A DNA stretch of 27,351 nucleotides from a virus, in IMG/VR virus record IMGVR_UViG_3300038648_000021, positions 1 through 27,351 of that record, one strand, 5' to 3'. A program made the position numbers and the translations under genes. Positions 6,253 to 15,026 of this stretch are shown here, in pieces (the stretch's first letter is position 1; each line of letters starts with the position of its first letter). The notes beneath the pieces were generated by a model. It had not been told where the DNA came from and did no database searches. It saw only the letters and a program-made list of their open reading frames with translations.

Positions 6253-9200
6253 GTGCCTGAGCCAGATATCGGGGGCGGGATGAACATGGGTCCGGGCCAG
6301 ACTGCCGGGACAGGTCCCTACGCGACACCCCAGACTACCGCCGTCCTCGGGACGAATGATCTCCAGAAGGCAATTGACGGGTTCAGTGCTACGGTCACGA
6401 AGCTGTCTACTCTCTATAACCAGATGTCAAAGGATGCTAAGGCTGGCAACGGTATCTTCGGCAGCAATAGTGGCAGCTCAGGTAGTCCCACACTAGTCTC
6501 AGCGCAGCAGACCAAGAGCCCTACTGGGTTCATGGCAAACGTTACGGAAGCCTTCAGCTTCATGCGTGGCACTGCGGGCGCTGTTCACGGTAAAGATGTC
6601 TTCGGCGCACCCAAGACTCCTGGGTTCAACTCGAACACCCACACCAACGGCGGCAACGGGCAAGGCTTCGCGGGCCAGGCATCCTTCAGCGGCTCCCAGA
6701 CGGCCCCTGCGGGCCCAGCAGGACCTGGGGGGACTGGGGGGCCTGGAGTTACTTCTGCCGCCTCTGGAGGCGGTAGCGGAGGCTGGGCGGGTACCATCCG
6801 GGCCGGTGGCTTCATGGCGGTGGTCGGCTCCATAGCCAGCTTCGGCAGCCAGAACATGAGCACCCAGAACAACATCAACGGCTTCACGCGACAGATGGGA
6901 ATGTTCGGAGTATCGAACTACGCTGCCCGCTACAACTCTATTGGTGCTAACGGCCAGAACGAGAACGCTCTCGCACAGAACTCAGGTGATGCGGTAGCCG
7001 GTGCTGCTTCAGTATTCTCGGTAGGTAACTACGCACCTGGCTCGCAGCGTTTCAACGCGGCACAAGGTATGACCAATGCGATTGGGGTGACCAACCCCGG
7101 GCTCGGTTACGCTGCCAGCGCTCAGGCAATGGCACAAATGTACAGCCCGCAGACGAGTTACCGGATGCTTCAGATGGGCTACTCGGCCCAGCCGCTGAAG
7201 ATTGGTGGGGGCACCAGTAACGCGGGCCAGCTTAGCAACAGCATTATGAGCAGGATCTTCCCGACCGTTGGAACAGGCAAGCTCACCCAAGGTCAGTTCA
7301 ACACGTCCTTTAGTGCCAATGGTAAGGGCACGATGGACCTGACCCAGGCGGGTTTGGACCCAAGTATCATGACCCCGCTGCTTTCGTCGTACAACAAGTA
7401 CATGGGCACGAAGGGTGCGACACAGGCCGGATTCAACAAGGACATCAATGCTATCGCCCATGGTAACCAGAGTCTTGGCAAGAAGCTGGGCATTAACTCT
7501 TCTAACATCATCGCCGCGCAAGGTGCACAGGCAGCAAGCACCTCTATGCAAGGCGACGTCTCACAGAGCTTCTCTGATGGACTGAATGACGCGACCGCAT
7601 CCCTTTCCACTTTCCGTAACCTCCTGGATAAGATAGTTTCCGCGCCTGGAATTAACCAGGTAGCCGGTGGCAGTGCTGGTGCCCTTGGTGGTCTTCACGA
7701 CCTTAGCCACCCGAAGAGCATGATTGAGGGCATTGGGGGGATGGCGATGCTCTCTGGTATCGCCAATAGGTTCGGTGGCGGCATGATGACCACCTCCGCT
7801 GCTATCGCTGCCGGGGCTACCCCCGTGGTGCAAGTCGGTGGTGGCAACGGTATCGGCGGTGGTGGCCTCAGCGGTGGCGGTGGTCTTGCGTCCAGTAGAC
7901 TAGGCCAGGGTGCAGCCGGTATCGGTGACTCGATGGGGCTGACCAGCATTGGCGAGGGCGGGGCTATTACCGCAGCCAGCCTTGCACCATTACTGCTGCC
8001 TCTCATGGCCGTCGCTATCCCACTCGCGGTGGTCCTGTTCGCGAAGTACATCCCGGGTGACCGCACGACGCAGAAGAAGGTAGCTACAACAGCCAATAAT
8101 GCAGTGTCGGCACAGCGAAAAGGCATAGCAGCGGGTACGGCACAAAACGTTCCCGGCGAGACGGCCCTTCCCACGGGCTACCACGACCCGGGACGTGCCA
8201 TAGCTCCATCCGCGCCAGCGGGAAGTGTGCAGAGCCGCTATGCGGCCGGTGGCGTCCTCCCCGGGTACGCACCTGGTCGGGACACAGTGCATGCTATGCT
8301 GTCGCCGGGTGAAGGTGTTCTGGTCCCTGAGGCCGTCAAGGGTGTGGGTGGCGCGAAAGCAATTAACGCCATCAACAAGAAGTACGCCGGGCACCGTGGT
8401 GCAGGTAAGGGACACCCGCAGGGCGGGCGCGGTGTACAGCACTACGCTACTGGTGGAGAGGTCGCATCGTACGCCGAAACCTTCGCTACTGGCCTCACTC
8501 ACCCCTACGTAACTGGCGGTGCAACTCCCTCTGGCTGGGACTGTTCAGGTTTCTCGGCCTACGTCTACGAGAAGTTCGGGCTGTTCCCGGGTAAGCAGGG
8601 TACTCGCTACGGCACTTCTGAGACCCAGTATTCTGACTCGCACCTGAAGTCTTCCAATGGGCCGGTGGCTGGTGGCCTGGTGTTCTTCGATGACGGGGTG
8701 TACGCGAACCCCGGGCACGTTGGTGTCGTTATCAGTGGCAGCCAGTACGTTGGGGCAGACAGTTCATCCGTTGGTACCGTCAAGGGTCCTTTGACTGGTG
8801 CCGTGGGCTACCGTATCCCGAAGAGCTGGACGGGTAACGGGCAGACAGGCAGCAACGGAAACAGCGGCTCTAGCAGCAGTGGCCAGGCAGCCGGTTACAC
8901 ACAGATTACTGGCGGTGGTGGCAGCTCGACCAGTGAGGCAAACAACGTGTCCGGTGGCCTATCCGCTAGCGGTGGGAACTATACTCCTGCTGTGGCTGGT
9001 AGTGGTGGCGGTGGCGGTGGCGGTGGAGCTAGTGGCACAGCAGGAAGCGTTGGCAACGTTGGTCCGGGTGAGGCAGCATTCATTAAGGCTGTGCTAAAGG
9101 GAATTGGTGCGCCGCAAAGTACCCCTCAGGTAGACGCAATGCAAGTTTGGGCCAAGGCAGAAGGTGGCGGCTTCGGCACCGAGAACCAGGCCAACTATAA

Positions 9201-9795
9201 CCCGTGGAACCTTAACCCAGGCCCTGGCGCGGGCTGGCCAGGACATAACGCAACCGGTGCCTGGTCGTTCCCGAACGCTACTGACGGAGCTAAGTACACC
9301 GCGCAGGTTATGGAGCAGAGTAACTACACGTCTATCCTGGGTGCCTTTAAGAAGTCTGGCAATACTGAGAACGCTATTCTTCAAGCAATTAAGACCGGTG
9401 GCTGGGCTCAGTCCGGCTACGCTGGTAACGACGAGATGACAGCGGGAATTGCTAATACGCAAGGCGGCAAGAACTGGGCGGGTGCTGTCGGTGGTGTCGT
9501 TCCCAGCGTACAGACATTCGCAACCGGTGGAGTCGCGACCGGACACTTTACGAATGTGCTCGAATGTGCCCCGACGAAGGCAAGCAGTGGTGGCGGTAAC
9601 ACTGTGCACCTAGAATTCAAGCAGGGTTCTATTGTCATAGGTGGTGGTTCGAGTGGCGGAAAGAAGCCTCCTTACCAGGGGAGTACGGGAACGAAGTATG
9701 ATGCTTCAGACTCGGCGCGAGAACTTATTACAGAGATCAAGAGGCAGCTTGAGAGCGAAGATCTCTATGCTTCGATAGCGAAGGGGAACCACTAA
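6253..9795 (+). CDS. Tape measure protein with two muralytic-like domains
   Basis: A protein of 1180 residues that sets tail length and is released into the envelope at infection. Residues 1-560 are Gly/Ser/Asn/Ala-rich. A hydrophobic segment (LAPLLLPLMAVAIPLAVVLF) lies near residues 575-600. Next comes a motif typical of tape measure proteins, PGRDTVHAMLSPGEGVLVPE. Residues about 736-860 form an NlpC/P60 domain with DCSGF (Cys764) and GHVGVV (His822), a papain-like peptidoglycan peptidase. A glycine linker leads to a second domain (about 936-1085) with AKAEGGGFG (candidate catalytic Glu970) and NPWNLN, resembling the lysozyme-like domains of actinophage tape measures. The C-terminus (ARELITEIKRQLES) is helical. 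GTG 6253 has AGGGTGG upstream; ATG 6280 is the alternative. The stop overlaps the next gene. Confidence 0.9.
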   Translation: MPEPDIGGGMNMGPGQTAGTGPYATPQTTAVLGTNDLQKAIDGFSATVTKLSTLYNQMSKDAKAGNGIFGSNSGSSGSPTLVSAQQTKSPTGFMANVTEAFSFMRGTAGAVHGKDVFGAPKTPGFNSNTHTNGGNGQGFAGQASFSGSQTAPAGPAGPGGTGGPGVTSAASGGGSGGWAGTIRAGGFMAVVGSIASFGSQNMSTQNNINGFTRQMGMFGVSNYAARYNSIGANGQNENALAQNSGDAVAGAASVFSVGNYAPGSQRFNAAQGMTNAIGVTNPGLGYAASAQAMAQMYSPQTSYRMLQMGYSAQPLKIGGGTSNAGQLSNSIMSRIFPTVGTGKLTQGQFNTSFSANGKGTMDLTQAGLDPSIMTPLLSSYNKYMGTKGATQAGFNKDINAIAHGNQSLGKKLGINSSNIIAAQGAQAASTSMQGDVSQSFSDGLNDATASLSTFRNLLDKIVSAPGINQVAGGSAGALGGLHDLSHPKSMIEGIGGMAMLSGIANRFGGGMMTTSAAIAAGATPVVQVGGGNGIGGGGLSGGGGLASSRLGQGAAGIGDSMGLTSIGEGGAITAASLAPLLLPLMAVAIPLAVVLFAKYIPGDRTTQKKVATTANNAVSAQRKGIAAGTAQNVPGETALPTGYHDPGRAIAPSAPAGSVQSRYAAGGVLPGYAPGRDTVHAMLSPGEGVLVPEAVKGVGGAKAINAINKKYAGHRGAGKGHPQGGRGVQHYATGGEVASYAETFATGLTHPYVTGGATPSGWDCSGFSAYVYEKFGLFPGKQGTRYGTSETQYSDSHLKSSNGPVAGGLVFFDDGVYANPGHVGVVISGSQYVGADSSSVGTVKGPLTGAVGYRIPKSWTGNGQTGSNGNSGSSSSGQAAGYTQITGGGGSSTSEANNVSGGLSASGGNYTPAVAGSGGGGGGGGASGTAGSVGNVGPGEAAFIKAVLKGIGAPQSTPQVDAMQVWAKAEGGGFGTENQANYNPWNLNPGPGAGWPGHNATGAWSFPNATDGAKYTAQVMEQSNYTSILGAFKKSGNTENAILQAIKTGGWAQSGYAGNDEMTAGIANTQGGKNWAGAVGGVVPSVQTFATGGVATGHFTNVLECAPTKASSGGGNTVHLEFKQGSIVIGGGSSGGKKPPYQGSTGTKYDASDSARELITEIKRQLESEDLYASIAKGNH

Positions 9796-11099
9796 TGGGT
9801 GTCCAGCCAGCCGTGGGCTCGGCCACAGCAAGTAAAACAAACGCCCAGCAGCAGGCAGCTATCGCAGCCGCCGCTGCCCCCGGGTACGATAACTACGCTT
9901 CAACGGTGGCTCAGCAGGACTCATCGTCCACTGCATACTACCAGGGCAACGCTGGTGACAACGGCGGGGTGACAGACCTCCCTGCCGGGTACTCCTCTAG
10001 TGGTGGCACTTCCTCGTCAGGCAGCACAGACAGTAACAGTGGTGGAGGAGGCGGTGGCGGTGGAGGAGGCGGTGGCGGTGGAGGAGGCGGTGGCGGCGGT
10101 GGAGGTGGCGGTTCCACCAGCTCCAGCAGCTCCACTAATACGAACATCGGCACCTACTTCTATACACAGCCTCCCTTCGACCCACGTCTTACTTCTCTTC
10201 CATTCCTGTCTGGTCAGGGTGCGGGTAAGATCACAGAAGGATACATGATCTGGGACCAGGCGAAGTCACTGCCCGGGTACACGAAGCGGGCAATGGTAAA
10301 CTTCCTGTACAACCCGACGACAGTAGACACGAGCTACGCTATTGACGATGACAACGTGTCCGGTGCCCTTGTGTTCGCACAGCCAGGTGACCTTGCTGCG
10401 GCTGTTGTCCCAATGAATGCCTCGGTGTCCTTCTCCCTGCTGTATGACAGGACCTTCGAGCTGTGGGGCTCGTACAATACTGACGGGACACCCAGTTCCT
10501 CGACGCCCGGTACCCCAGCAAACATGAACGATGCTGGACAAGGTGGTGTCAACGTCGATATCATGGCGTTCAAGCAGCTAACAGGGCAACTAGCAGACCA
10601 GCCTAACGGGCAGAATGGTGCAAAGAAGAGCTACTTCAACATCCAGGGTCCAATGGTTCTGGTTCCCACGTGGCTGTATCTCGGCCCACCCTCCAGCGGC
10701 ATGTTCTACTTCGGCTATGTCTCGGCGTGGGATGCGACGATTACACACTGGACACAGTTCATGGTGCCGATGCGTTGCACAATAGCCGTTACCTTCACTA
10801 TGATTCCACCGCCGTGGAATGAGCCACTGACTGGCTCGGGTGCTAATTCATTCTGGAGTCTGCAATCGCTGGTCGGCCCATCCTCTCCGACAAACGGTAT
10901 TCTGCCGACACCTAGTGGCAGTGGCGGAAGCGGTGGTACTGGCACGGCACTCCCGGCGACGGATCTTCTGCCGGGCGGTAAGATACCAACTCCGACTGCT
11001 ACCCCAGTTCCAAATAAGCCTGCTCCCGCGCCCCCTAAGATGCCTCAGGCTCCAGCACCTACTAATCAAACCGGTGGCTCGAAGTTCGGGAGTTCATAA
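9795..11099 (+). CDS. CIS_tube-like baseplate protein with polyglycine linker
   Basis: A protein of 434 residues. An Ala/Gln/Ser/Gly-rich N-terminal arm ends in a run of 24 glycines and a Ser-rich segment. The folded part follows: AMVNFLYNPTTVDTSY, SVSFSLLYDRTFELW, GGVNVDIMAFKQLTG, FGYVSAWDATITHWT and PMRCTIAVTFTMIPP. This order of strands resembles the N-terminal domain of contractile injection tube proteins of the Afp7 type (CIS_tube), which bridge tube/hub and baseplate. The tail is Pro/Ala-rich and disordered. In Afp7-like proteins a LysM domain is fused at the C-terminus; here the next gene encodes it separately. It starts at ATG 9795, overlapping the tape measure stop. The family call is by pattern, moderately sure. 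Confidence 0.65.
   Translation: MGVQPAVGSATASKTNAQQQAAIAAAAAPGYDNYASTVAQQDSSSTAYYQGNAGDNGGVTDLPAGYSSSGGTSSSGSTDSNSGGGGGGGGGGGGGGGGGGGGGGGGSTSSSSSTNTNIGTYFYTQPPFDPRLTSLPFLSGQGAGKITEGYMIWDQAKSLPGYTKRAMVNFLYNPTTVDTSYAIDDDNVSGALVFAQPGDLAAAVVPMNASVSFSLLYDRTFELWGSYNTDGTPSSSTPGTPANMNDAGQGGVNVDIMAFKQLTGQLADQPNGQNGAKKSYFNIQGPMVLVPTWLYLGPPSSGMFYFGYVSAWDATITHWTQFMVPMRCTIAVTFTMIPPPWNEPLTGSGANSFWSLQSLVGPSSPTNGILPTPSGSGGSGGTGTALPATDLLPGGKIPTPTATPVPNKPAPAPPKMPQAPAPTNQTGGSKFGSS
10041..10112 (+). repeat. Tandem 18-bp repeat encoding 24 glycines
   Basis: Three perfect copies of GGTGGAGGAGGCGGTGGC (10041-10058, 10059-10076, 10077-10094) are followed by six more glycine codons to 10112. All codons are GGN, and the unit is in frame, so copy-number change would alter linker length without breaking the gene. 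The purine-rich G strand could also form G-quadruplex-like structures. Confidence 0.95.
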
Positions 11100-11377
11100 T
11101 GGCTATCAGTGCAACCGGGCGCTACGCGAGTAGTACGGTCGTTAACCTCGATGTCGATGGCCAGGTTCGTAAGGTAATTGTTCCCGGCCCGGAGAATGTA
11201 TTCACCTTTAGTTATCAGACACACATGTGGACAGATTTTGACCGCCCTGATAGTCTCGCTGAGAACTACTATGGTGATGCAACACAGTGGTGGAACATAG
11301 CTAACGGGAATCCCGAGATCATGGATTGGTCGCAGGTAGTGATGGGTACTATCATCAGAATTCCGAGCCTCCTCTGA
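11099..11377 (+). CDS. LysM/gpX-like tail adapter protein
   Basis: A protein of 92 residues. The C-terminal half reads FDRPDSLAENYYGDATQWW, then NIANGNPEIMDWSQVVMG and IIRIPSLL, the pattern of the LysM-like fold of P2 gpX and of LysM baseplate adapters (D-x-x-x-x-A-x-x-Y-G-D, W-x-x-I-A-x-x-N, G-x-x-I-x-I-P). Such proteins join the baseplate hub to the tube or sheath initiator. The start overlaps the upstream stop (TAATG) and the stop overlaps the next start (TGATG), so it is co-translated between the CIS_tube-like protein and the hub. In Afp7 these two domains are one protein, so the pair here looks like a split version. Confident on the fold, fairly confident on the role. Confidence 0.75.
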   Translation: MAISATGRYASSTVVNLDVDGQVRKVIVPGPENVFTFSYQTHMWTDFDRPDSLAENYYGDATQWWNIANGNPEIMDWSQVVMGTIIRIPSLL

Positions 11378-12549
11378 TGGCTGCTGCTGTAGGCCCGGTT
11401 GTATTCCAGGTCAAGGTGAATGGGACAGTGATTAACGAGTCCCCCCTGGACTTTGAGCTGCGCCAAGCATGGGGTAGTCACGATCTATTTTTCATCCGGC
11501 TCGTCGTGCCAAAGCTCAAGCCCAATAAATCCCTGCTTAAAGCATGGGCGGATGGTTCTCCCGTGGAGATCCTGTGGGGACGTCAACCGACCTCGGTGAG
11601 CACCTGGTACGGGTACATCAACCACCACGAGTCCAGCTCCACTGACGACCAGAAGCTCGGGCTCTGGCAGATGACGTACGTTATAATCGGCTCATCGAAA
11701 GTCCTGAATGGTCACAATAGCCGTACCTGGAAGGGTATGACTGCCGCCGGGATAGCACAAACAATTGCCAGAGCTAATGGGTTCCGGGCAGTGGTAACCC
11801 AGTCAACCTGGGTGCTGCCACTAGAGATACAGTCCAACGAGTCGGACTTCCAGTTCCTCACACGTATAGCTGATAAGGTTGGGTTCCGATTCTGGGTGAG
11901 CGGTGGAACCCTCTACCTGATTGACCCACTGGTGCTGGTGTCTGCCGGAACTAGCTACGTGGTTCCTCATTACGTCATTAACAAGGCTCTCTATGTCCAG
12001 GACACCGCCATAAATTTCAAGGTGGTGCAGGGAGATAACATACCTGGCTCGGTTAAGATGAATAGGACGATTTACGGCGTGGATTCTAGTGGCGTGTACG
12101 CGGTAACGGCGAGCGGTGACAGCTACCAAGACTATAATATCGACTCGTCGAGGTACGTGGCATCCCGAAGTGAGGCCCAGAGCATCGTAAACGCGAACAA
12201 GTCACTCGCACAATTCTGGATACAGGCTACCGTGGATGTCTTCGGGTACAACGTGCTCTACCCTGGTAAGGTGATTAACCTATCCGGTGCTGCCATTCCT
12301 GATGGTGACTCGGGTGACTGGATTGTCACCGGGGCCGACCATATCCTGAAGCCTTCTGGCACCCGGGCGGCGGTTGACGACACGTATGTCACGCGACTAA
12401 CACTCTGCCGTAACACTAAGGACACAACACTCGTGCCTTATATTAAGAGTGTGCAGCCAGTGGTACCAGAGATCGTCACATGCAGGCTCCAGGCTAACAA
12501 GTGGATAGCCACGCAAATGGCTACGATTACACAGGGGATAGAGTCATGA
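11377..12549 (+). CDS. Baseplate hub protein (gp27/gpD-like)
   Basis: A protein of 390 residues. I use ATG 11377 in a TGATG overlap; the longer reading from 11326 runs into the preceding gene. Hub-type features: an early strand-rich domain (VFQVKVNGTVINESPLDFEL), the segment GMTAAGIAQTIARANGF, and the typical NESDFQFLTRIADKVGFRFW near the middle, shared by T4 gp27, P2 gpD and VgrG N-terminal regions. A late TVDVFGYNVLYPGKVINL strand pair also fits the family. It forms the trimeric centre of the baseplate between tube and spike. The next gene encodes the spike and overlaps by ATGA, so hub and spike are separate here, unlike VgrG. Assignment is confident. Confidence 0.85.
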   Translation: MAAAVGPVVFQVKVNGTVINESPLDFELRQAWGSHDLFFIRLVVPKLKPNKSLLKAWADGSPVEILWGRQPTSVSTWYGYINHHESSSTDDQKLGLWQMTYVIIGSSKVLNGHNSRTWKGMTAAGIAQTIARANGFRAVVTQSTWVLPLEIQSNESDFQFLTRIADKVGFRFWVSGGTLYLIDPLVLVSAGTSYVVPHYVINKALYVQDTAINFKVVQGDNIPGSVKMNRTIYGVDSSGVYAVTASGDSYQDYNIDSSRYVASRSEAQSIVNANKSLAQFWIQATVDVFGYNVLYPGKVINLSGAAIPDGDSGDWIVTGADHILKPSGTRAAVDDTYVTRLTLCRNTKDTTLVPYIKSVQPVVPEIVTCRLQANKWIATQMATITQGIES

Positions 12550-13067
12550 CCACACGACAGTGGCTGGGCATCTACATGGGGCGTGTGGCGAAGACTCGCG
12601 CTGCTGACCTGTGTGTCCAGCTCCAGGTCCCCCAGGTCCTTGGTACCGCCGTAACAGATTGGGCCCAGCCTCTTGGGTACCAGAATAACGGGAGCACGTC
12701 TACGGCTGGCCCAGGCCCGGCTACAGGCACTCTAGTCCAGGTCATGTTCATCGGCGGGGATGTGCGGACACCTGTCTACCATCTATACGCTCAGGCGAAT
12801 GACACATCGTTGCACAGCCAGGCGGGTACAACGACAGAGATAGGTACGATGTCGTCTGGTGACTGGTGGTCCTCCAATACAGCAACGCCAATTGGCGGGA
12901 CTACGGGGCCGGGATTAAGCGGTGGTAACCTCCACTACCATGCGCTCGGTGATACAACTCACTCACACGACATCAACTACGACAATGCTCTCAGCAACCA
13001 GATCAACACAGTCATCAACCAGCTAAATGAAATAACCACGAAACTTGAAGCAGCCGGGATTCTCTAA
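12546..13067 (+). CDS. Baseplate spike protein with HxH tip motifs (gpV-like)
   Basis: A protein of 173 residues starting at ATG 12546 (ATGA overlap with the hub). The N-terminal part, IYMGRVAKTRAADLCVQLQV through ATGTLVQVMFIGGDVRTPVY, reads as the OB-fold barrel of gpV/gp5-type spikes. Near the C-terminus it has His130-Tyr-His132 and His139-Ser-His141-Asp. P2 gpV and related spikes hold an iron ion at the tip through an HxH motif from each of three chains; two such motifs occur here. A helical C-terminal segment follows (NQINTVINQLNEITTKLEAA), likely a trimeric coiled coil, which is unusual for a spike that normally ends at the tip. The protein is shorter than a full beta-helix spike. Role confident, details inferred. 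Confidence 0.75.
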   Translation: MTTRQWLGIYMGRVAKTRAADLCVQLQVPQVLGTAVTDWAQPLGYQNNGSTSTAGPGPATGTLVQVMFIGGDVRTPVYHLYAQANDTSLHSQAGTTTEIGTMSSGDWWSSNTATPIGGTTGPGLSGGNLHYHALGDTTHSHDINYDNALSNQINTVINQLNEITTKLEAAGIL

Positions 13068-13085
13068 TGATAGACTGGAAGTATT

Positions 13086-13478
13086 ATGGCTGAGATATTA
13101 TACCCCTTCGGGCTGGACGTCCACGGGAGTGTCGCCGCGACTTCGGACCCGAACGTCCAGCAGATGCAGCACGTTGATTCACTGGTGTCCACGTACCCGG
13201 GTGAGCGCGTCATGCGGCCGACCTATGGCATTCCCCTGCGTGACTACGTGTTCGAGCCGGGGCCGGACTTCGTGTCTAACGAGCTTCAAAGGAATGTGAC
13301 ACTAGCTGTTGGCCAGTGGGAGCCTACGGTTCAGGTGACACAGGTAACCCCCGTGCTCGACGAGGACACTCAGGGTGTCGTCTCCATTGATGTAGACTTC
13401 AATAGCAGTAACTCGGCATCGAACGCACCAGTTCACACTGCCACCGTGTACGTTGGAGGATCGGTGACCACGACATGA
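13086..13478 (+). CDS. gp25-like baseplate wedge protein
   Basis: A protein of 130 residues, normal for the gp25/gpW-type wedge family, which shares the fold of T4 gp25 and helps trigger sheath assembly on the baseplate. Visible features are YPFGLDVHGSVAATSDPNV at the N-terminus, STYPGERVMRPTYGIPL (the conserved region around the E-R-x-x-R-P-x-x-G block) and a C-terminal beta strand in VVSIDVDFNSS. GGAAG at 13077-13081 is the ribosome binding site. The stop overlaps the gpJ-like gene (ATGA), the standard gp25-gpJ order. Confident. Confidence 0.85.
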   Translation: MAEILYPFGLDVHGSVAATSDPNVQQMQHVDSLVSTYPGERVMRPTYGIPLRDYVFEPGPDFVSNELQRNVTLAVGQWEPTVQVTQVTPVLDEDTQGVVSIDVDFNSSNSASNAPVHTATVYVGGSVTTT

Positions 13479-15025
13479 CAAGCCCTATTCCGGCTCAGTA
13501 CCCTTCTCTGCAAATCCCAGCGTCTATTGACTACACGTCCAAGGACTTCACCACGCTAGCTGCGTCCATGCTGACGTACGCTGGCCAGGCTATGCCCGAC
13601 TGGAATACAACGTCCGAAGGTGACTTCGGCGTGATGATGGTCGAGCTTATGGCATACATGGGAGATATACTCTCCTATTATGGTGACCGGATTACACAAG
13701 AGGCGTACCTCCCTACTGCCACCCAGCGCCTGAGCCTGCTGAACATCGCTACCACACTAGGTTATGTTCCGTCTGCCAGCATCCCATCTAGTGGTGTCCT
13801 CACCTTCCAGACTGACGCAACTGGCCCAGCCGTTACTATCCCAGCACTGACACAGGTGGTGGCCAGTGTCACCCCAGCAGGACAGTCTGGGCCTCCAGTA
13901 TTCGAGACCCAGAGCGCGATAGTTGTTCCGCCGAATGGTGGCACGATGTCGGTCGAAATTGTCCAGGGGTACACCGAGACATTCGTGCAGATCGGAACGT
14001 CGGACGGAACGCCTAGCCAGGCATTCGCTCTCCCCCAGCTTGGTGTTATCGAATACAGTGTGGCCGTCTATGTAGAATCCCCCGACACAGTGTCTGCGCC
14101 AAATGAGTGGTCTCAGGTAGACTTCATGATTGATGCGCAACCTGACGACCAGGTGTTCGCTATCGCGTCCGACCAGAATGGTGTCACCTACCTAGTCTTT
14201 GGCGACAACCAGAATGGTATGATCCCAGGAATTAACCTGAACATCTGGGCCTCGTACCGCGTGGGCGTGGGCAGTGCTGGTAACCTGCCCGCAGGTTCGG
14301 TGAATGCTATGGTGCAGACCATTCCGGGTGTGGGGATAGCCTTACTTGATGATGGGGTCACTCCAATCTGCTCACTGATGGGTGGCGGGGCTGACGCTGA
14401 GTCCAACGATAGTATCCGCCAGAACACATCACTCGCGTTTTCGACGCAGTATCGAGCAATCAGCCCTCAGGATTACACGAACCTCGCCTACAATGTGCCC
14501 GGTGTCCTCATGGCTAACGCTGTCTTCGGTAACGCCAACAGTGTGACCCTGTACGTCCTTGGGCCGAACTATGCGGCCCCCGGACCTCTTCTGGTGGACA
14601 ACATACTCGACTACTTCACACCGCTGGCAGCGGGCGGCGTGACGCTCTCTGTGGCCGACCCAAACATTGTGTCAGTAGACATCGGGGCACCTATCGCCCC
14701 TTCTTTGCTGAACCCTACCGGTGGAACAGCAAGCCCTGCGGTGCAGCTCCAGGTGAAGCCGAAGTTCTCGCAGGCAGTGGTGACGGCTAACGTTATTGCC
14801 GCGCTGCAAGCTCTCCTATCCCCACCGAACGTTTCCTTCGGCCAGCTCCTTAATGTCTCGGACATCTTCGAGGCCATTGTTGCTGTCGCTGGTGTCGCGT
14901 ACGTCAGCATTCCTGTATTCACCCGTGAAGACGTGGCACAGACTGGTACCACTTCCATTCAATTCCGCCAGAGCGAGGTCCCAATGATAGGTACCATTAA
15001 CATTCAGGCCTCCGGGGGGATCTAA
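13475..15025 (+). CDS. gpJ-like baseplate wedge protein
   Basis: A protein of 516 residues in the gpJ/T4 gp6 family, which forms the ring of the baseplate linked to gp25 and gpI. Key stretches: the N-terminal DYTSKDFTTLAASML, NTTSEGDFGVMMVELMAYMG, DILSYYGDRITQEAYLPTA and TQRLSLLNIATTLGYVPS, all typical of this family; later FGDNQNGMIPG and GVGSAGNLPAGSVNAM are the conserved G-rich turn; the C-terminal region reads ISPQDYTNLAYNVPGV. It starts at ATG 13475 in an ATGA overlap with the gp25-like gene and is followed after one base by the next gene. Family assignment is confident. Confidence 0.9.
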   Translation: MTSPIPAQYPSLQIPASIDYTSKDFTTLAASMLTYAGQAMPDWNTTSEGDFGVMMVELMAYMGDILSYYGDRITQEAYLPTATQRLSLLNIATTLGYVPSASIPSSGVLTFQTDATGPAVTIPALTQVVASVTPAGQSGPPVFETQSAIVVPPNGGTMSVEIVQGYTETFVQIGTSDGTPSQAFALPQLGVIEYSVAVYVESPDTVSAPNEWSQVDFMIDAQPDDQVFAIASDQNGVTYLVFGDNQNGMIPGINLNIWASYRVGVGSAGNLPAGSVNAMVQTIPGVGIALLDDGVTPICSLMGGGADAESNDSIRQNTSLAFSTQYRAISPQDYTNLAYNVPGVLMANAVFGNANSVTLYVLGPNYAAPGPLLVDNILDYFTPLAAGGVTLSVADPNIVSVDIGAPIAPSLLNPTGGTASPAVQLQVKPKFSQAVVTANVIAALQALLSPPNVSFGQLLNVSDIFEAIVAVAGVAYVSIPVFTREDVAQTGTTSIQFRQSEVPMIGTINIQASGGI

Positions 15026-15026
15026 G

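Noticed and set aside
5994-6260. Forward-strand frame of 88 codons with an ATGA start bridging second tube and tape measure
   Set aside because: The overlap is tempting, but the product is His/Cys/Arg/Leu-rich and shadow-like, no ribosome binding site is seen, and the reverse frame has a better ribosome binding site and composition. It remains the main rival to the reverse gene.
9938-10153. Reverse-strand polyproline frame
   Set aside because: It is simply the complement of the glycine repeat and has no independent support.
11326-11376. Longer start for the hub protein
   Set aside because: It would overlap the LysM gene by 52 bases. ATG 11377 makes the usual TGATG overlap.
12501-12545. Longer start for the spike protein
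   Set aside because: ATG 12546 gives the normal ATGA overlap with the hub gene and starts right before the conserved part.
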